Positions 7,354-15,630 of a DNA stretch of 64,000 bases are shown here, one piece after another (position 1 is the first letter of the stretch; each line of letters opens with the position of its first letter). The stretch is from Aeromicrobium sp. Root495. Lineage in GTDB: Bacteria > Actinomycetota > Actinomycetes > Propionibacteriales > Nocardioidaceae. The notes under the pieces were generated by a model. That model ran no database searches, was not told the DNA's origin, and saw only the letters and a list, made by a program, of their open reading frames with translations. Where the stretch lies: the NCBI RefSeq assembly GCF_001426755.1, contig NZ_LMFJ01000001.1, positions 170,961-234,960 on the forward strand, in the 5' to 3' direction. Position numbers and translations under genes: made by a program.

Positions 7354-8226
7354 TCAGACCACAAGGGCAGCCAGGGCCGGTGCGATGCCGTCGACGATCT
7401 CGCGGGCGAGGTAGCTCGTCCGGCCGTGCTCCACGGCCAGACGCTGGCCGGCGGCCGCGTGCACGTGCACCGCCCAGCACGCGGCCTGCGCCGGCTCTGC
7501 GCCGCGGGCCAGCAGCCCGGCGGTGAGCCCCGCCGCGACGTCGCCGCTGCCCGACGTGCCGAGGCCGCTGTCGGCCGTCTCGTCGTGCCATAGCCCGCCG
7601 TCCGGGTCGGCGACGTGCCCGAAGAGCGAGGTGACGCAGCCGTACTGCTCCGCGATCTCCCTGGCCTCGGCCGCGAGGTCGTCGCCCAGGTCGCGGCCGA
7701 GGAGCTGAGCGCCCTCGCCGACGTTGGGCGTGAGGACCGGTCGCGGGCTGCGGCCCCGGACCAGCTCGGGCGAGTGGGCGAGGGCGGCCAGCGCGTAGGC
7801 GTCGATCACCACGGCGACGTCGTCGGCGGCCTCGGCGAGCACGCGCTCGAGCACCGCCTCGGACTCGTCGACGTCGACGAGCCCCGGACCGACCACCAGG
7901 ACGTCGGCGCGCGGGAGGACGTCGAGCAGCGCGTGGGGCAGCTCGCGCGACACGGCTCCCCGGGGGGTCTCGGGGACACCGATCACCATGGCTTCGGGCA
8001 CGGCGATGCCGAGGGCGGTCGTGACGCTCTCGACCGTGGCCAGCTGGAGCTTCCCCGCGCCGGCGCGCATCGCGGCCGTGCCGGCGAGCAGGACGGCTCC
8101 CGGCGTGGCCCGGGCGCCACCCACCACCAGGACGGTGCCGCGGGAGCTCTTGTCGCCGGCGGGGTCCGGGAGCGGCCACGCCCGCAGGGCCGCTGGGGTG
8201 AGCGTGCGGACGTTGGAGGTGCTCAT
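7354..8226 (-). CDS. nnrD: ADP-dependent NAD(P)H-hydrate dehydratase
   Basis: A 290-residue ribokinase-fold repair enzyme that restores NADH and NADPH from their hydrated forms using ADP. RGTVLVVGGARATPGAVLLA (from residue 29) is the start of the fold, VVGPGL is the substrate-side motif, LTPNVGEGAQLL near residue 165 is the ligand segment, and GTSGSGDVAAGLTAG near 222 is the phosphate-binding catalytic loop with its Asp. There is no fused epimerase domain, so an NnrE protein must be encoded elsewhere. It overlaps the upstream mutase-like gene by 4 nt. Confidence 0.92.
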   Translation of the reverse strand: MSTSNVRTLTPAALRAWPLPDPAGDKSSRGTVLVVGGARATPGAVLLAGTAAMRAGAGKLQLATVESVTTALGIAVPEAMVIGVPETPRGAVSRELPHALLDVLPRADVLVVGPGLVDVDESEAVLERVLAEAADDVAVVIDAYALAALAHSPELVRGRSPRPVLTPNVGEGAQLLGRDLGDDLAAEAREIAEQYGCVTSLFGHVADPDGGLWHDETADSGLGTSGSGDVAAGLTAGLLARGAEPAQAACWAVHVHAAAGQRLAVEHGRTSYLAREIVDGIAPALAALVV

Positions 8227-8939
8227 CGCCGGGGCTCCTCGGAGGTGGGCTCGGCGTCAGCCTCGGCCTCCACGTGCTCGACGTCGTTGAAGAGCTCTCG
8301 GGCCCATCCTTCGGGCGTGCGGACCCAGCTGCTGAGCGAGGCGTTGCCGATGGGGGTGCGGGCGGCCTCGGCCATGAGCGTGGGCTCGTCGACCTCCTCC
8401 AGCACGTAACGCAGGAGCGTGACCACCACGTCGTGCGCGACGACCAGCACCCGATCCGCAGGGCGGTCCTGCTCCACCTCGCGCAGCACGGCGCGCAGGC
8501 GCAGGGCCACGTCGGTCCAGGACTCGCCGCCCGGCGGGCGGTAGTAGAACTTCCCGTGCCGACGTCGGCGCTCGGCCTCGTCGGGGAACGTCGATCGGAT
8601 CCCCTGGGCGGTGTGGAGGTCCAGCACGCCGAGATCGCGGTCGCGGAGCCGTTCGTCCACGCGGACGGGCACGTCCATCCCCTCCAGCGCCAGCTCGGCC
8701 GTCTGCCGCGCGCGCAGGAACGGCGAGACCAGCGCCAGACCCGGCCGGTCCGACGTCGGAAGCCCTCGGAGGCGACGGCCCAGGGCCTGCGCCTGCCTGC
8801 GGCCCAGCTCGGAGAGCTCCACGTCGGCCTCGCGCTCGGCCACGTCGATCAGGTCGAGTCCGTCCCGTGCCGCCGAGGAGGCCGCCACGTTGGCCACGCT
8901 CTCACCGTGCCGCACGGCACCGATCCAGAGATCTTCCAT
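8223..8939 (-). CDS. histidine phosphatase (phosphoglycerate mutase family)
   Basis: A 238-residue histidine phosphatase. VRHGES at residues 9-14 holds the phosphorylated His11; VVAHDV near residue 178 supplies the second His. It lacks features that would separate a mutase from a broad phosphatase, so the substrate is open. The start at 8939 is set by the RHGES position; the frame runs open further upstream only because of GC bias. TACGGG 6 nt before the ATG is a weak -10. The stop overlaps nnrD (ATGA), so the pair is coupled. Confidence 0.85.
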   Translation of the reverse strand: MEDLWIGAVRHGESVANVAASSAARDGLDLIDVAEREADVELSELGRRQAQALGRRLRGLPTSDRPGLALVSPFLRARQTAELALEGMDVPVRVDERLRDRDLGVLDLHTAQGIRSTFPDEAERRRRHGKFYYRPPGGESWTDVALRLRAVLREVEQDRPADRVLVVAHDVVVTLLRYVLEEVDEPTLMAEAARTPIGNASLSSWVRTPEGWARELFNDVEHVEAEADAEPTSEEPRR

Positions 8940-9092
8940 GCGGGACCCGTACCCCGGGGACGTCCGGCCAATCCAGGACGGGTCTGCCCGACCGTGCCCA
9001 GCGACGGAAGCTGAGAGGTCGGCGGAACCAAATGGTGTGACCGTCGTTACTCCCACCAGACCTTCCCGTTCCCCCGCCCGAGAAGAGCCCTC

Positions 9093-10607
9093 ATGCGCAC
9101 TGCCCGACTTGTCGCAGCGGCGACCGCTGCTGCTGCCGCCTCCGTCCTGGCTGTCGTCGGCCCGGGCGACCCGGTCGCGGAGAGTGCGGAGGCGGCCACC
9201 CCGTCGCTGCGAGACGTCATGCTGGTGGGCAACAACTGGGCCGGCACGGCCACGATCGTGGACGCCCGGACGAAGAAGATCCTCAAGACCGGCATCGACC
9301 TGGCGCCGGACCGCGCGCAGGAGATCGCCGACATCCAGAAGAAGCCGGACCAGCTGGCGTTCTACTACCTCATCCAGCAGGGCCCGGGCGAGGGCCACGA
9401 CCAGCTCGTCGACGACATGTTCACGACGAAGGACGGCCGGTTCGTGGCCGTCTCGCGCCCGAGCCTGGCCGACGTCGTCTGGGTCGACCTGGCCAAGGCC
9501 GCGGCCGGGAGCACCGACAGCATCGTCCGAGAGCAGCAGATGGACGGCTACCGCACGGACCACATGGGACTCTCGCCCGACGGTCGTCGGCTGCTCGTGA
9601 GCGACTCCACCAAGGCGCAGGTCGTGGAGTACTCGATGGTCGACGAGACCGTCGACGGCAAGCAGGTGAAGATGGGCGACCGTCTGCGCTCCTTCGCCTC
9701 GGGGGAGACCCCGCACGAGAACAACTACTCGCCCGACGGGTCCCGGATCTACCACGCCTCGATCGGCAAGGTGTACCTGCCGGGCGACCAGAACTCCATC
9801 GGTCCCATCAAGATCGGTCCGCTGCACGACGCCATCAAGGGCGACCGCTGGTACGAGATCGTCGACAACAAGACCTTCGGCATCACGCACCGGTGGGACA
9901 TGGGCAAGGAGCTCGCCGAGGCGGGTCACGAGGGCATGAGCTCGGCGGTCCGGCCCATGGCGGTGGCCCCCGACCAGCGCTTCATCTACTTCCAGGTCTC
10001 GTACTTCCACGGCATCGTGGAGTTCGACACCCAGGCGGCCGACCTCGACGGCAAGGTCACCTACACCGCCGGAGGCATCCCTGAGCCGAGGGTCGGCCGG
10101 GTGACCCGGCTCATCGACCTGCCCAACCGGATCCCTGACGTCCCCCTGGAGGAGTACGTCAACGACTCCGCGCACCACGGGCTGGCGATGGACGCGGCGG
10201 GGAAGACGCTCTGCGTCGCCGGCACGATGGACGACTACGCGGCTCTCGTGGACCGTGAGAGCGGGGAGGCCCGCTTCTACGACGAGAAGACCACCGGCCA
10301 CGGGTACAAGAAGCCGTACTGGTCGGTCGAGGGCCTCGACGACACCTGCTGGATCTCGCTCTCGGACTCCGACGCCGTCGCGGTGATCGACTTCGCCACG
10401 GGCCGTGAGCTGGCCTACCTGCCGGTCGGCGACCACCCGCAGCGCGTGCGGCACGGCTTCGTGCCGGAGTCCGTGGTCGCGTCGTGGACGACGGTGGGGA
10501 CGAACCCCGGACCCAGCTTCTCCGGGAGCGGCGGGCTGATCCCGCTCGTCTCCTCGGTGCTCGGGCGGGTGCTCTTCGTCCTCAACCCGCTGCTGCCGCT
10601 GCGGTAG
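9093..10607 (+). CDS. secreted beta-propeller (YVTN/YncE-like) protein
   Basis: A 504-residue exported protein. Residues 1-35 are a Sec signal peptide (basic start, Ala/Val core, cut near AEAAT). The rest repeats blade-like strands such as FVAVSRPSLADVVWVDL, RRLLVSDSTKAQVVEY and CWISLSDSDAVAVIDF. This is a seven-bladed type propeller of the surface YVTN class. The last 25 residues are hydrophobic (GLIPLVSSVLGRVLFVLNPL) and could tether it to the membrane. The role is unknown; it could bind a ligand or cell-wall polymer. It stands alone, ends in a strong terminator, and shows weak Shine-Dalgarno spacing. Confidence 0.75.
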   Translation: MRTARLVAAATAAAAASVLAVVGPGDPVAESAEAATPSLRDVMLVGNNWAGTATIVDARTKKILKTGIDLAPDRAQEIADIQKKPDQLAFYYLIQQGPGEGHDQLVDDMFTTKDGRFVAVSRPSLADVVWVDLAKAAAGSTDSIVREQQMDGYRTDHMGLSPDGRRLLVSDSTKAQVVEYSMVDETVDGKQVKMGDRLRSFASGETPHENNYSPDGSRIYHASIGKVYLPGDQNSIGPIKIGPLHDAIKGDRWYEIVDNKTFGITHRWDMGKELAEAGHEGMSSAVRPMAVAPDQRFIYFQVSYFHGIVEFDTQAADLDGKVTYTAGGIPEPRVGRVTRLIDLPNRIPDVPLEEYVNDSAHHGLAMDAAGKTLCVAGTMDDYAALVDRESGEARFYDEKTTGHGYKKPYWSVEGLDDTCWISLSDSDAVAVIDFATGRELAYLPVGDHPQRVRHGFVPESVVASWTTVGTNPGPSFSGSGGLIPLVSSVLGRVLFVLNPLLPLR

Positions 10608-10618
10608 CCCCACTGCGT

Positions 10619-10654
10619 CCGGTCACCCCCGCGAGGACGCGCGGGGGTGGCCGG
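10619..10654. terminator. bidirectional terminator
   Basis: A 15-bp stem, CCGGTCACCCCCGCG against its complement with one mismatch, lies between the convergent propeller and MFS genes. Confidence 0.7.
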
Positions 10655-10737
10655 TCTTCACGATGGAGGACGGCGGACTGCTCGACCGCGGCGACCGGCT
10701 GTGCCCTTCCTCGCGTCGTCCTCGGCCCGGCTCCGGA

Positions 10738-12285
10738 TCAGGCCGTGCGTCCTGCGCCGACCGTCTCGCTGGGGTCGTCCTGGTTCAGGTCGCCCTCGGC
10801 GAGCGGGTCGTACCGGTCGCCGGGCAGCGCCACGAGCCCGGCTGCGGCACCGAGGAGGCAGAGGACGCCCACGATGATGCAGGCCAGGTTGAGGCCGTCG
10901 ATGAAGGAGCTGTCCACGACCGCGGAGATGCCCGGCATGCGGCTGGCCAGGGCGTCGGCGAAGCCCACCGAGTCGGCGGCCTCGGCGAGCATCTTCTCCG
11001 GCACCCGTCCGTCGAGCGCCGAGATGAGGCTGTCGGAGTACTGCGAGGCGAAGATCGAGCCGACCACGGCCACGCCGAGCGTCCCACCGAGCTCACGGGT
11101 GGCGTCGTTGACGGCCGAGCCGACGCCGGCGCGGGCCGGCGGGAGCACTTGCAGGATCGACTCGGTCGCCGGGGTGCTGACCAGCCCGATGCCGATGCCG
11201 AGCATCAGCATCTGGGGGACCACAACGCTCGGGTAGGAGACGTCGGGCGTGACCTGCGAGATCCACAGGAATGCGCCACCCAGGAGGGCCAGGCCGGGCG
11301 CCACCACGAGCTTCGTGCCGATCCGCGGCGCCAGCTGGCCGCCGATGATCGAGGCCGCCGCGAGGGACAGGGCGACCGGCAGGAACCGCACGCCGGTCTC
11401 GGCCGGGGTGTAGTCGCGGACGAACTGGAAGAACTGCGTGATGAGGAAGACGAAGCCGAACAGCGCGAAGAAGGCGATGGTGACGGCCGCGCACGCGGCG
11501 CTGAAGCGACGGTCGAGGAAGAGCGTGACGTCGATCATCGGGTGCTCGACAGCCCGCTCCACGAGGATGAAGATCACGATGAGGACGGCCGCTGCGGCGA
11601 ACCCGCTGATGGTCTCGACGCTGCGCCAGCCGTGCTCGGGACCCTCGATGATCGTGTAGGTGAGCGTGCCGAGCGCTGCGACGGAGACGCCGAAGCCGTA
11701 CTTGTCGATGCGGGGCACCGAGGGGTCGCGCGACTCCGGGACGAACGCCACGGCCATGGCGATCGTGACCAGGGTGATGGGGACGAGGGCCCAGAAGATG
11801 CTCTGCCAGGAGTAGTGCGTGAGCAGGACACCGCCCACGACCGGGCCGAGGGCGACGCCGACGCCGACCGACGCACCCCACAGCCCGAGGGCGGAGGCGC
11901 GCTCGCGACGCTCGGTGAAGGTGTTGGCGATGATCGAGAGCGTCGTCGGGAAGATGACGGCGGCGAAGACCCCCATCGCGAAGCGGGTGGCGATCAGGGC
12001 CCCGCTGGTGTCCACGAGGGCGGCGGCCGTGCTCGTCAGGGCGAAGCCGACCAGGCCGAGGATCAGCGCGGGTCGGCGGCCGAACCGGTCCGACAGGCTG
12101 CCCATGGCCAGGACCAGCGAGGCGAAGGCGAGGTTGTAGCCGTCGACGATCCACAGCAGGTCCCGCGTGCCGGCGTCGAGCTCGCGGGCCATGGAGGGGA
12201 GGGCGATGTTGACGATCATCGCGGACAGGTTGATCGTCAGGGTCGCTGCGCACACGGTGAGCAGGACGAGATGTTTCCGGGACAC
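10738..12285 (-). CDS. MFS drug:H+ antiporter, DHA2 type (14 TM)
   Basis: A 515-residue inner-membrane exporter. MGSLSDRFGRRPALILG near residue 65 is the MFS loop 2-3 motif, and LGLWGASVGVGVALGPVVGG near 138 is the antiporter motif C. The count of hydrophobic segments fits 14 helices. The GTG at 12285 has AGGAG 6 nt upstream and is preferred over an ATG at 12348 that lies in the operator region. A TetR gene is divergent across 92 bp carrying two near-identical repeats, so the pump is almost surely repressed by it and induced by its substrate. Confidence 0.92.
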   Translation of the reverse strand: MSRKHLVLLTVCAATLTINLSAMIVNIALPSMARELDAGTRDLLWIVDGYNLAFASLVLAMGSLSDRFGRRPALILGLVGFALTSTAAALVDTSGALIATRFAMGVFAAVIFPTTLSIIANTFTERRERASALGLWGASVGVGVALGPVVGGVLLTHYSWQSIFWALVPITLVTIAMAVAFVPESRDPSVPRIDKYGFGVSVAALGTLTYTIIEGPEHGWRSVETISGFAAAAVLIVIFILVERAVEHPMIDVTLFLDRRFSAACAAVTIAFFALFGFVFLITQFFQFVRDYTPAETGVRFLPVALSLAAASIIGGQLAPRIGTKLVVAPGLALLGGAFLWISQVTPDVSYPSVVVPQMLMLGIGIGLVSTPATESILQVLPPARAGVGSAVNDATRELGGTLGVAVVGSIFASQYSDSLISALDGRVPEKMLAEAADSVGFADALASRMPGISAVVDSSFIDGLNLACIIVGVLCLLGAAAGLVALPGDRYDPLAEGDLNQDDPSETVGAGRTA

Positions 12286-12298
12286 GGGTGCTCCTGAA

Positions 12299-12346
12299 GT
12301 TGATGGCGTCAACATGAGTGTGCAGGCCTGGGTTGGCACTGTCAAC
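12299..12346. promoter_or_regulatory. paired TetR operators and MFS promoter
   Basis: Two related 15-bp inverted repeats, GTTGATGGCGTCAAC (12299-12313) and GTTGGCACTGTCAAC (12332-12346), lie in the divergent region. On the minus strand TTGACA (12340-12345) and CACACT (12317-12322) are 17 nt apart. One repeat covers the -35 and the other the predicted start site. Confidence 0.75.
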
Positions 12347-12364
12347 ATGGAGCGGCACGTCGGC

Positions 12365-12370
12365 TAGGCT
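12365..12370 (+). promoter_or_regulatory. -10 box for the tetR gene
   Basis: TAGGCT ends 7 nt before the ATG at 12378, so the regulator mRNA is probably leaderless. The nearer operator is about 20 bp upstream, so autorepression is possible. Confidence 0.6.
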
Positions 12371-12377
12371 GAACGGC

Positions 12378-13031
12378 ATGAGCGGGTCCGCGTACCACCA
12401 CGGCGACCTCCGCAGAGCCTTGGTCGACGCCGCCTTCGTGGCGGCCCGGAGCGAGGGTCCGGAGGGCGTCAGCATCCGAGAGCTGGCGCGGCGCGTCGGT
12501 GTCTCGCACAACGCTGCGTACCGGCACTTCGCCCACCGCGACGAGCTGCTCGTAGAGGTCTCCGGCCTCGCCATGCAGGCTCTCGTGGACGCCATGGAGG
12601 AACGGCTCGCGCGGGTGGACGAGACGGACGGCGTGCTCAGGGCCCGGCGCCGGCTGGCCGAGATCGGCCGGGCCTACGTGTCCTTCGCGCTGGGGGAGCC
12701 GGGCCTGTTCCGCGTGGCCTTCTCCTCCCATCCCGAGATGGACCAGACCAGCCTGAGTGCGCTCGCCGTCCGGCCGTACACGCTGCTCGGCGAGGCCCTG
12801 GACGGGCTGGTCGAGGTGGGGTTCCTCTCGCCGTCGGCGCGCGTCGAGGCCGAGATGACCTGCTGGTCGGCCGTCCACGGCTTCGCCCTGCTCAACGGCA
12901 ATCCGCTGCGCGACCTCCCCGCCGAGGAGCGCGAGCTCGCGCTCGACCGCGTGCTCGCCGCCATCGACCGCTCCTACGCCGCCACCACCGGCTCCGTCAT
13001 CACCCCGGGTGACGTGTTCGCCGTGGCCTGA
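12378..13031 (+). CDS. TetR/AcrR-family regulator of the divergent MFS pump
   Basis: A 217-residue DNA-binding repressor. YHHGDLRRALVDAAFVAARSEG (from residue 5) opens the TetR domain. VSIRELARRVGVSHNAAYRHF at about residues 34-54 is the helix-turn-helix. The C-terminal half is of the WHG type (RVEAEMTCWSAVHGFALL near residue 165). The ligand is unknown. The ATG at 12378 is fixed by the TAGGCT box and by the position of the domain; the in-frame ATG at 12318 falls inside the operator region. Confidence 0.92.
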   Translation: MSGSAYHHGDLRRALVDAAFVAARSEGPEGVSIRELARRVGVSHNAAYRHFAHRDELLVEVSGLAMQALVDAMEERLARVDETDGVLRARRRLAEIGRAYVSFALGEPGLFRVAFSSHPEMDQTSLSALAVRPYTLLGEALDGLVEVGFLSPSARVEAEMTCWSAVHGFALLNGNPLRDLPAEERELALDRVLAAIDRSYAATTGSVITPGDVFAVA

Positions 13032-13077
13032 GGCAGTCGCAGCGGGTTCTTCGGCTGCGAGCCCGGCCGCGATGAAG

Positions 13078-13150
13078 TACCCCGTACGGGATTCGAACCC
13101 GCGCTACCGCCTTGAAAGGGCGGCGTCCTAGGCCGCTAGACGAACGGGGC
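13078..13150 (-). tRNA. tRNA-Glu(TTC)
   Basis: Acceptor GCCCCGT/ACGGGGT, anticodon loop CTTTCAA (anticodon TTC), T arm GCGGG-TTCGAAT-CCCGT, discriminator A, CCA not encoded. Confidence 0.96.
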
Positions 13151-13189
13151 GCGGCGCGGCCCAGCATAGGCCGTCGGGGCGGGTTCGGG

Positions 13190-13195
13190 CAGGAT
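13190..13195 (+). promoter_or_regulatory. -10 box for the metallopeptidase gene
   Basis: CAGGAT ends 6 nt before the ATG at 13202. Its first base departs from the usual T. Confidence 0.4.
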
Positions 13196-13201
13196 GGGTG
13201 C

Positions 13202-13552
13202 ATGGTCGACGTCAGTGAGGACCGCTTCGCCGAGCTGGCGGAGCAGGCGCTGGCGTCCGTGCCCGCTGAGCTGGCCGCGCTGCTCGACAACGTGGTGCTG
13301 TTCATCGAGGACGACGCACCTGCGGACGACCCCGACCTGCTCGGCTACTACGACGGGATCGCGCTCACCGAGCGTGACTCCACGTACGCAGGGGTACTGC
13401 CTGACCGGATCGTCGTGTGCCGCGCGCCGATCCTCGACATGTGCGACACGGAGGACGACGTGGTGGACGAGGTACGGATCACCGTGGTGCACGAGATCGC
13501 GCACCACTTCGGCATCGACGACGCCCGACTCCACGAGCTCGGCTATGCGTGA
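13202..13552 (+). CDS. small zinc metallopeptidase (minimal gluzincin)
   Basis: A 116-residue protein of the short zincin-like family found across actinobacteria. HEIAHHFGIDDARLHELG (residues 97-114) is the HExxH motif with a downstream Glu/Gly segment that could complete the site. VLFIEDDAPADDPDLLGYYDGI in the first half is typical of the family. No signal peptide is present; it is cytoplasmic. The substrate is not known. It overlaps the pirin gene by 8 nt. Confidence 0.85.
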   Translation: MVDVSEDRFAELAEQALASVPAELAALLDNVVLFIEDDAPADDPDLLGYYDGIALTERDSTYAGVLPDRIVVCRAPILDMCDTEDDVVDEVRITVVHEIAHHFGIDDARLHELGYA

Positions 13553-14189
13553 CCTGAGGCCTGCGGGCGAGCGGTTCGTGACGCGGCGCGACGGCATCGA
13601 GACCTGGCACTCCTTCAGCCACGGCGACCACTACGACGCCGACAACACGAGCTTCGGCGCCGTCATCGCCATCAACGAGGAGCGCATCCCCGTCTCCCAC
13701 GGCTACGCGCCGCACCACCACGAGGACGTCGAGATCGTCACGTGGGTGCTCGAGGGGACGCTGAGCCACGAGGACACCACCGGCCAGGGCGGCCACGTGC
13801 GGCCCGGCGCGGCGCAGCGGCTCAGCGCCGGCTCCGGCGTGGAGCACAGCGAGAACAACGCGCACCCCGAGGAGCCCCTGCGCTTCGTGCAGATGATGCT
13901 GCGCTCCACCAACGACGGTGAGCCCGAGTACGCCGTCGACGTCGTGCCGGACACGCCCGGCCTGCACCTCAGCGTCCCGGTCCACGCGCCGGCCGACCTG
14001 CTGGTCGCCCGCCCCATCGACACCCTGCTCACCATCCCGGAGGCCGAGCGGGTGCTCATCCACGTCACCCACGGCATCGTCGTCGTGGACGGCGAGTCCC
14101 TCACCGTGGGCGACGAGCTGCGCCTCACGCACGAGCCCTCCGCGCGCCTCGGCGGGGGCGGCGAGGCCCTCGTCTGGCTCCTGCGCTGA
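13545..14189 (+). CDS. pirin family protein
   Basis: A 214-residue double-cupin protein. The N-terminal cupin shows HHHEDVEIVTWVLEGTLSHED (about residues 56-76) with the metal-binding His cluster, and VEHSENNAHPEEPLRF follows. The second cupin is more degenerate. Pirins may be metal-dependent quercetinases or redox-sensing cofactors, and sequence does not decide. Its start lies inside the metallopeptidase gene (8-nt overlap), so it is co-translated. A second, longer pirin is at 24073. Confidence 0.85.
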   Translation: MRDLRPAGERFVTRRDGIETWHSFSHGDHYDADNTSFGAVIAINEERIPVSHGYAPHHHEDVEIVTWVLEGTLSHEDTTGQGGHVRPGAAQRLSAGSGVEHSENNAHPEEPLRFVQMMLRSTNDGEPEYAVDVVPDTPGLHLSVPVHAPADLLVARPIDTLLTIPEAERVLIHVTHGIVVVDGESLTVGDELRLTHEPSARLGGGGEALVWLLR

Positions 14190-14240
14190 CATTTGTTGTC
14201 TCCCGCAACGAGTCGGTGACCTGCCCGAAAAGTGTGGGTC

Positions 14241-14246
14241 TAGGCT
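14241..14246 (+). promoter_or_regulatory. -10 box for tmsA
   Basis: TAGGCT ends 7 nt before the GTG at 14254. No Shine-Dalgarno sequence is visible, which favours a leaderless operon mRNA. Confidence 0.6.
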
Positions 14247-14253
14247 GGATGGC

Positions 14254-15630
14254 GTGAAGTCAGTGCACGACCTGCGAGGCCAGGAAGCCCATGCGGCAGC
14301 AGTGGAGAAGCTGCTCGCGTCGTACGCCGCCATCGCCGCCGGGTCGCGGGTGAGGCTGGCCAAGCGCACGTCCAACCTGTTCCGCCCCCGGGCCGAGAAC
14401 GACGTGCCGGGTCTCGACGTCTCCGGCCTCGACGGCGTCATCGCCATCGACGTCGAGGCACAGACCGCCGACGTCCAGGGCGTGTGCACCTACGAGGACC
14501 TCGTCGACGCGGTCCTGCCACACGGCTTCATCCCGTACGTCATCCCGCAGCTGCGCACCATCACGCTCGGGGGCGCGGTCACGGGGCTGGGCATCGAGTC
14601 GACGTCGTTCCGCAACGGCCTCCCGCACGAGTCCGTCCTGGAGATGGACGTCCTCACCGGCGACGGCACGATCGTCACCGCCACCCCCGACAACGAGCAC
14701 GCCGACCTCTTCGAGGCGTTCCCCAACTCCTACGGGAGCCTCGGCTACGCCACCCGCCTGCGCATCAGGCTCGAGAAGGTGCCCGGCTTCGTGGCGCTGC
14801 GGCACGTCCGCTTCGACGACCTCACGTCGGCGTCCAAGGCCATGGCCGACATCGTCACGTCGGGGGAGTGGCACGGCGAGCGGGTCGACGGGATCGACGG
14901 CACGGCCTTCACGCCCACCGAGACCTACCTGACCCTGGCCACGTTCACCGACTCACCGGGCCCCACGAGCGACTACGCCGGACAGGACATCTACTACCGC
15001 TCCATCCAGCAGCGCGAGACCGACCGCCTCACGATGCTCGACTACCTCTGGCGCTGGGACACCGACTGGTTCTGGTGCTCCGGCGCGTTCGGCGTGCAGA
15101 ATCCGACGGTTCGCCGGCTGTGGCCCCGGCGCTGGCGCCGCAGCGACGTCTACCACCGCCTCATCAGCCTGGACTCCAAGGTCGGCCTGAGCGCGCTGCT
15201 CGACCGCATCAAGAAGGTCCCGGGCCGCGAGAAGGTCATCCAGGACATCGAGGTCCCGGTGGAGGCGGTCCCCGACTTCGTCGAGTGGTTCGACGAGGCC
15301 GTGGGGATGCGCCCCGTCTGGCTCTGCCCGCTGCGCACCACCCGCGCGTGGCCCACGTACCCGCTGCGACCGGGCGACATCTACGTCAACGTCGGCTTCT
15401 GGGGCACCGTCGAGGTGCCGGCCGACCACCCGGCCGGTGGGGTCAACCGGCTCATCGAGGAGAAGGTCCACTCGCTCGGCGGCCACAAGTCGCTGTACTC
15501 GGAGTCCTTCTACGACGAAGCGACCTTCCGCCGCCTCTACGGCGGAGACATCCTGGATGCGGTCCGCGCGCGCTACGACGCCGACGGACGACTCAGCACC
15601 CTGTTCGAGAAAGTGGTGAGGAACTCATGA
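14254..15630 (+). CDS. tmsA: FAD-dependent reductase of 10-methyl fatty acid synthesis
   Basis: A 458-residue FAD-binding-4 oxidoreductase. ITLGGAVTGLGIESTSFRNG (near residue 105) and NSYGSLGYATRLRI (near 162) are the flavin-binding segments. In actinobacteria this family member, next to a fatty-acid methyltransferase, reduces the 10-methylene intermediate to the 10-methyl chain (tuberculostearic acid type), using NADPH. That assignment rests on gene pairing and family knowledge. The GTG start is set by the TAGGCT box. The stop overlaps tmsB (ATGA). An alternative name in mycobacteria is bfaA. Confidence 0.85.
   Translation: MKSVHDLRGQEAHAAAVEKLLASYAAIAAGSRVRLAKRTSNLFRPRAENDVPGLDVSGLDGVIAIDVEAQTADVQGVCTYEDLVDAVLPHGFIPYVIPQLRTITLGGAVTGLGIESTSFRNGLPHESVLEMDVLTGDGTIVTATPDNEHADLFEAFPNSYGSLGYATRLRIRLEKVPGFVALRHVRFDDLTSASKAMADIVTSGEWHGERVDGIDGTAFTPTETYLTLATFTDSPGPTSDYAGQDIYYRSIQQRETDRLTMLDYLWRWDTDWFWCSGAFGVQNPTVRRLWPRRWRRSDVYHRLISLDSKVGLSALLDRIKKVPGREKVIQDIEVPVEAVPDFVEWFDEAVGMRPVWLCPLRTTRAWPTYPLRPGDIYVNVGFWGTVEVPADHPAGGVNRLIEEKVHSLGGHKSLYSESFYDEATFRRLYGGDILDAVRARYDADGRLSTLFEKVVRNS

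Noticed and set aside
8940-10613. Extension of the phosphoglycerate-mutase-family frame over the propeller gene
   Set aside because: The domain begins at the RHGES motif after the ATG at 8939; the extra 558 codons are antisense to a signal-peptide protein and have no homologous look.
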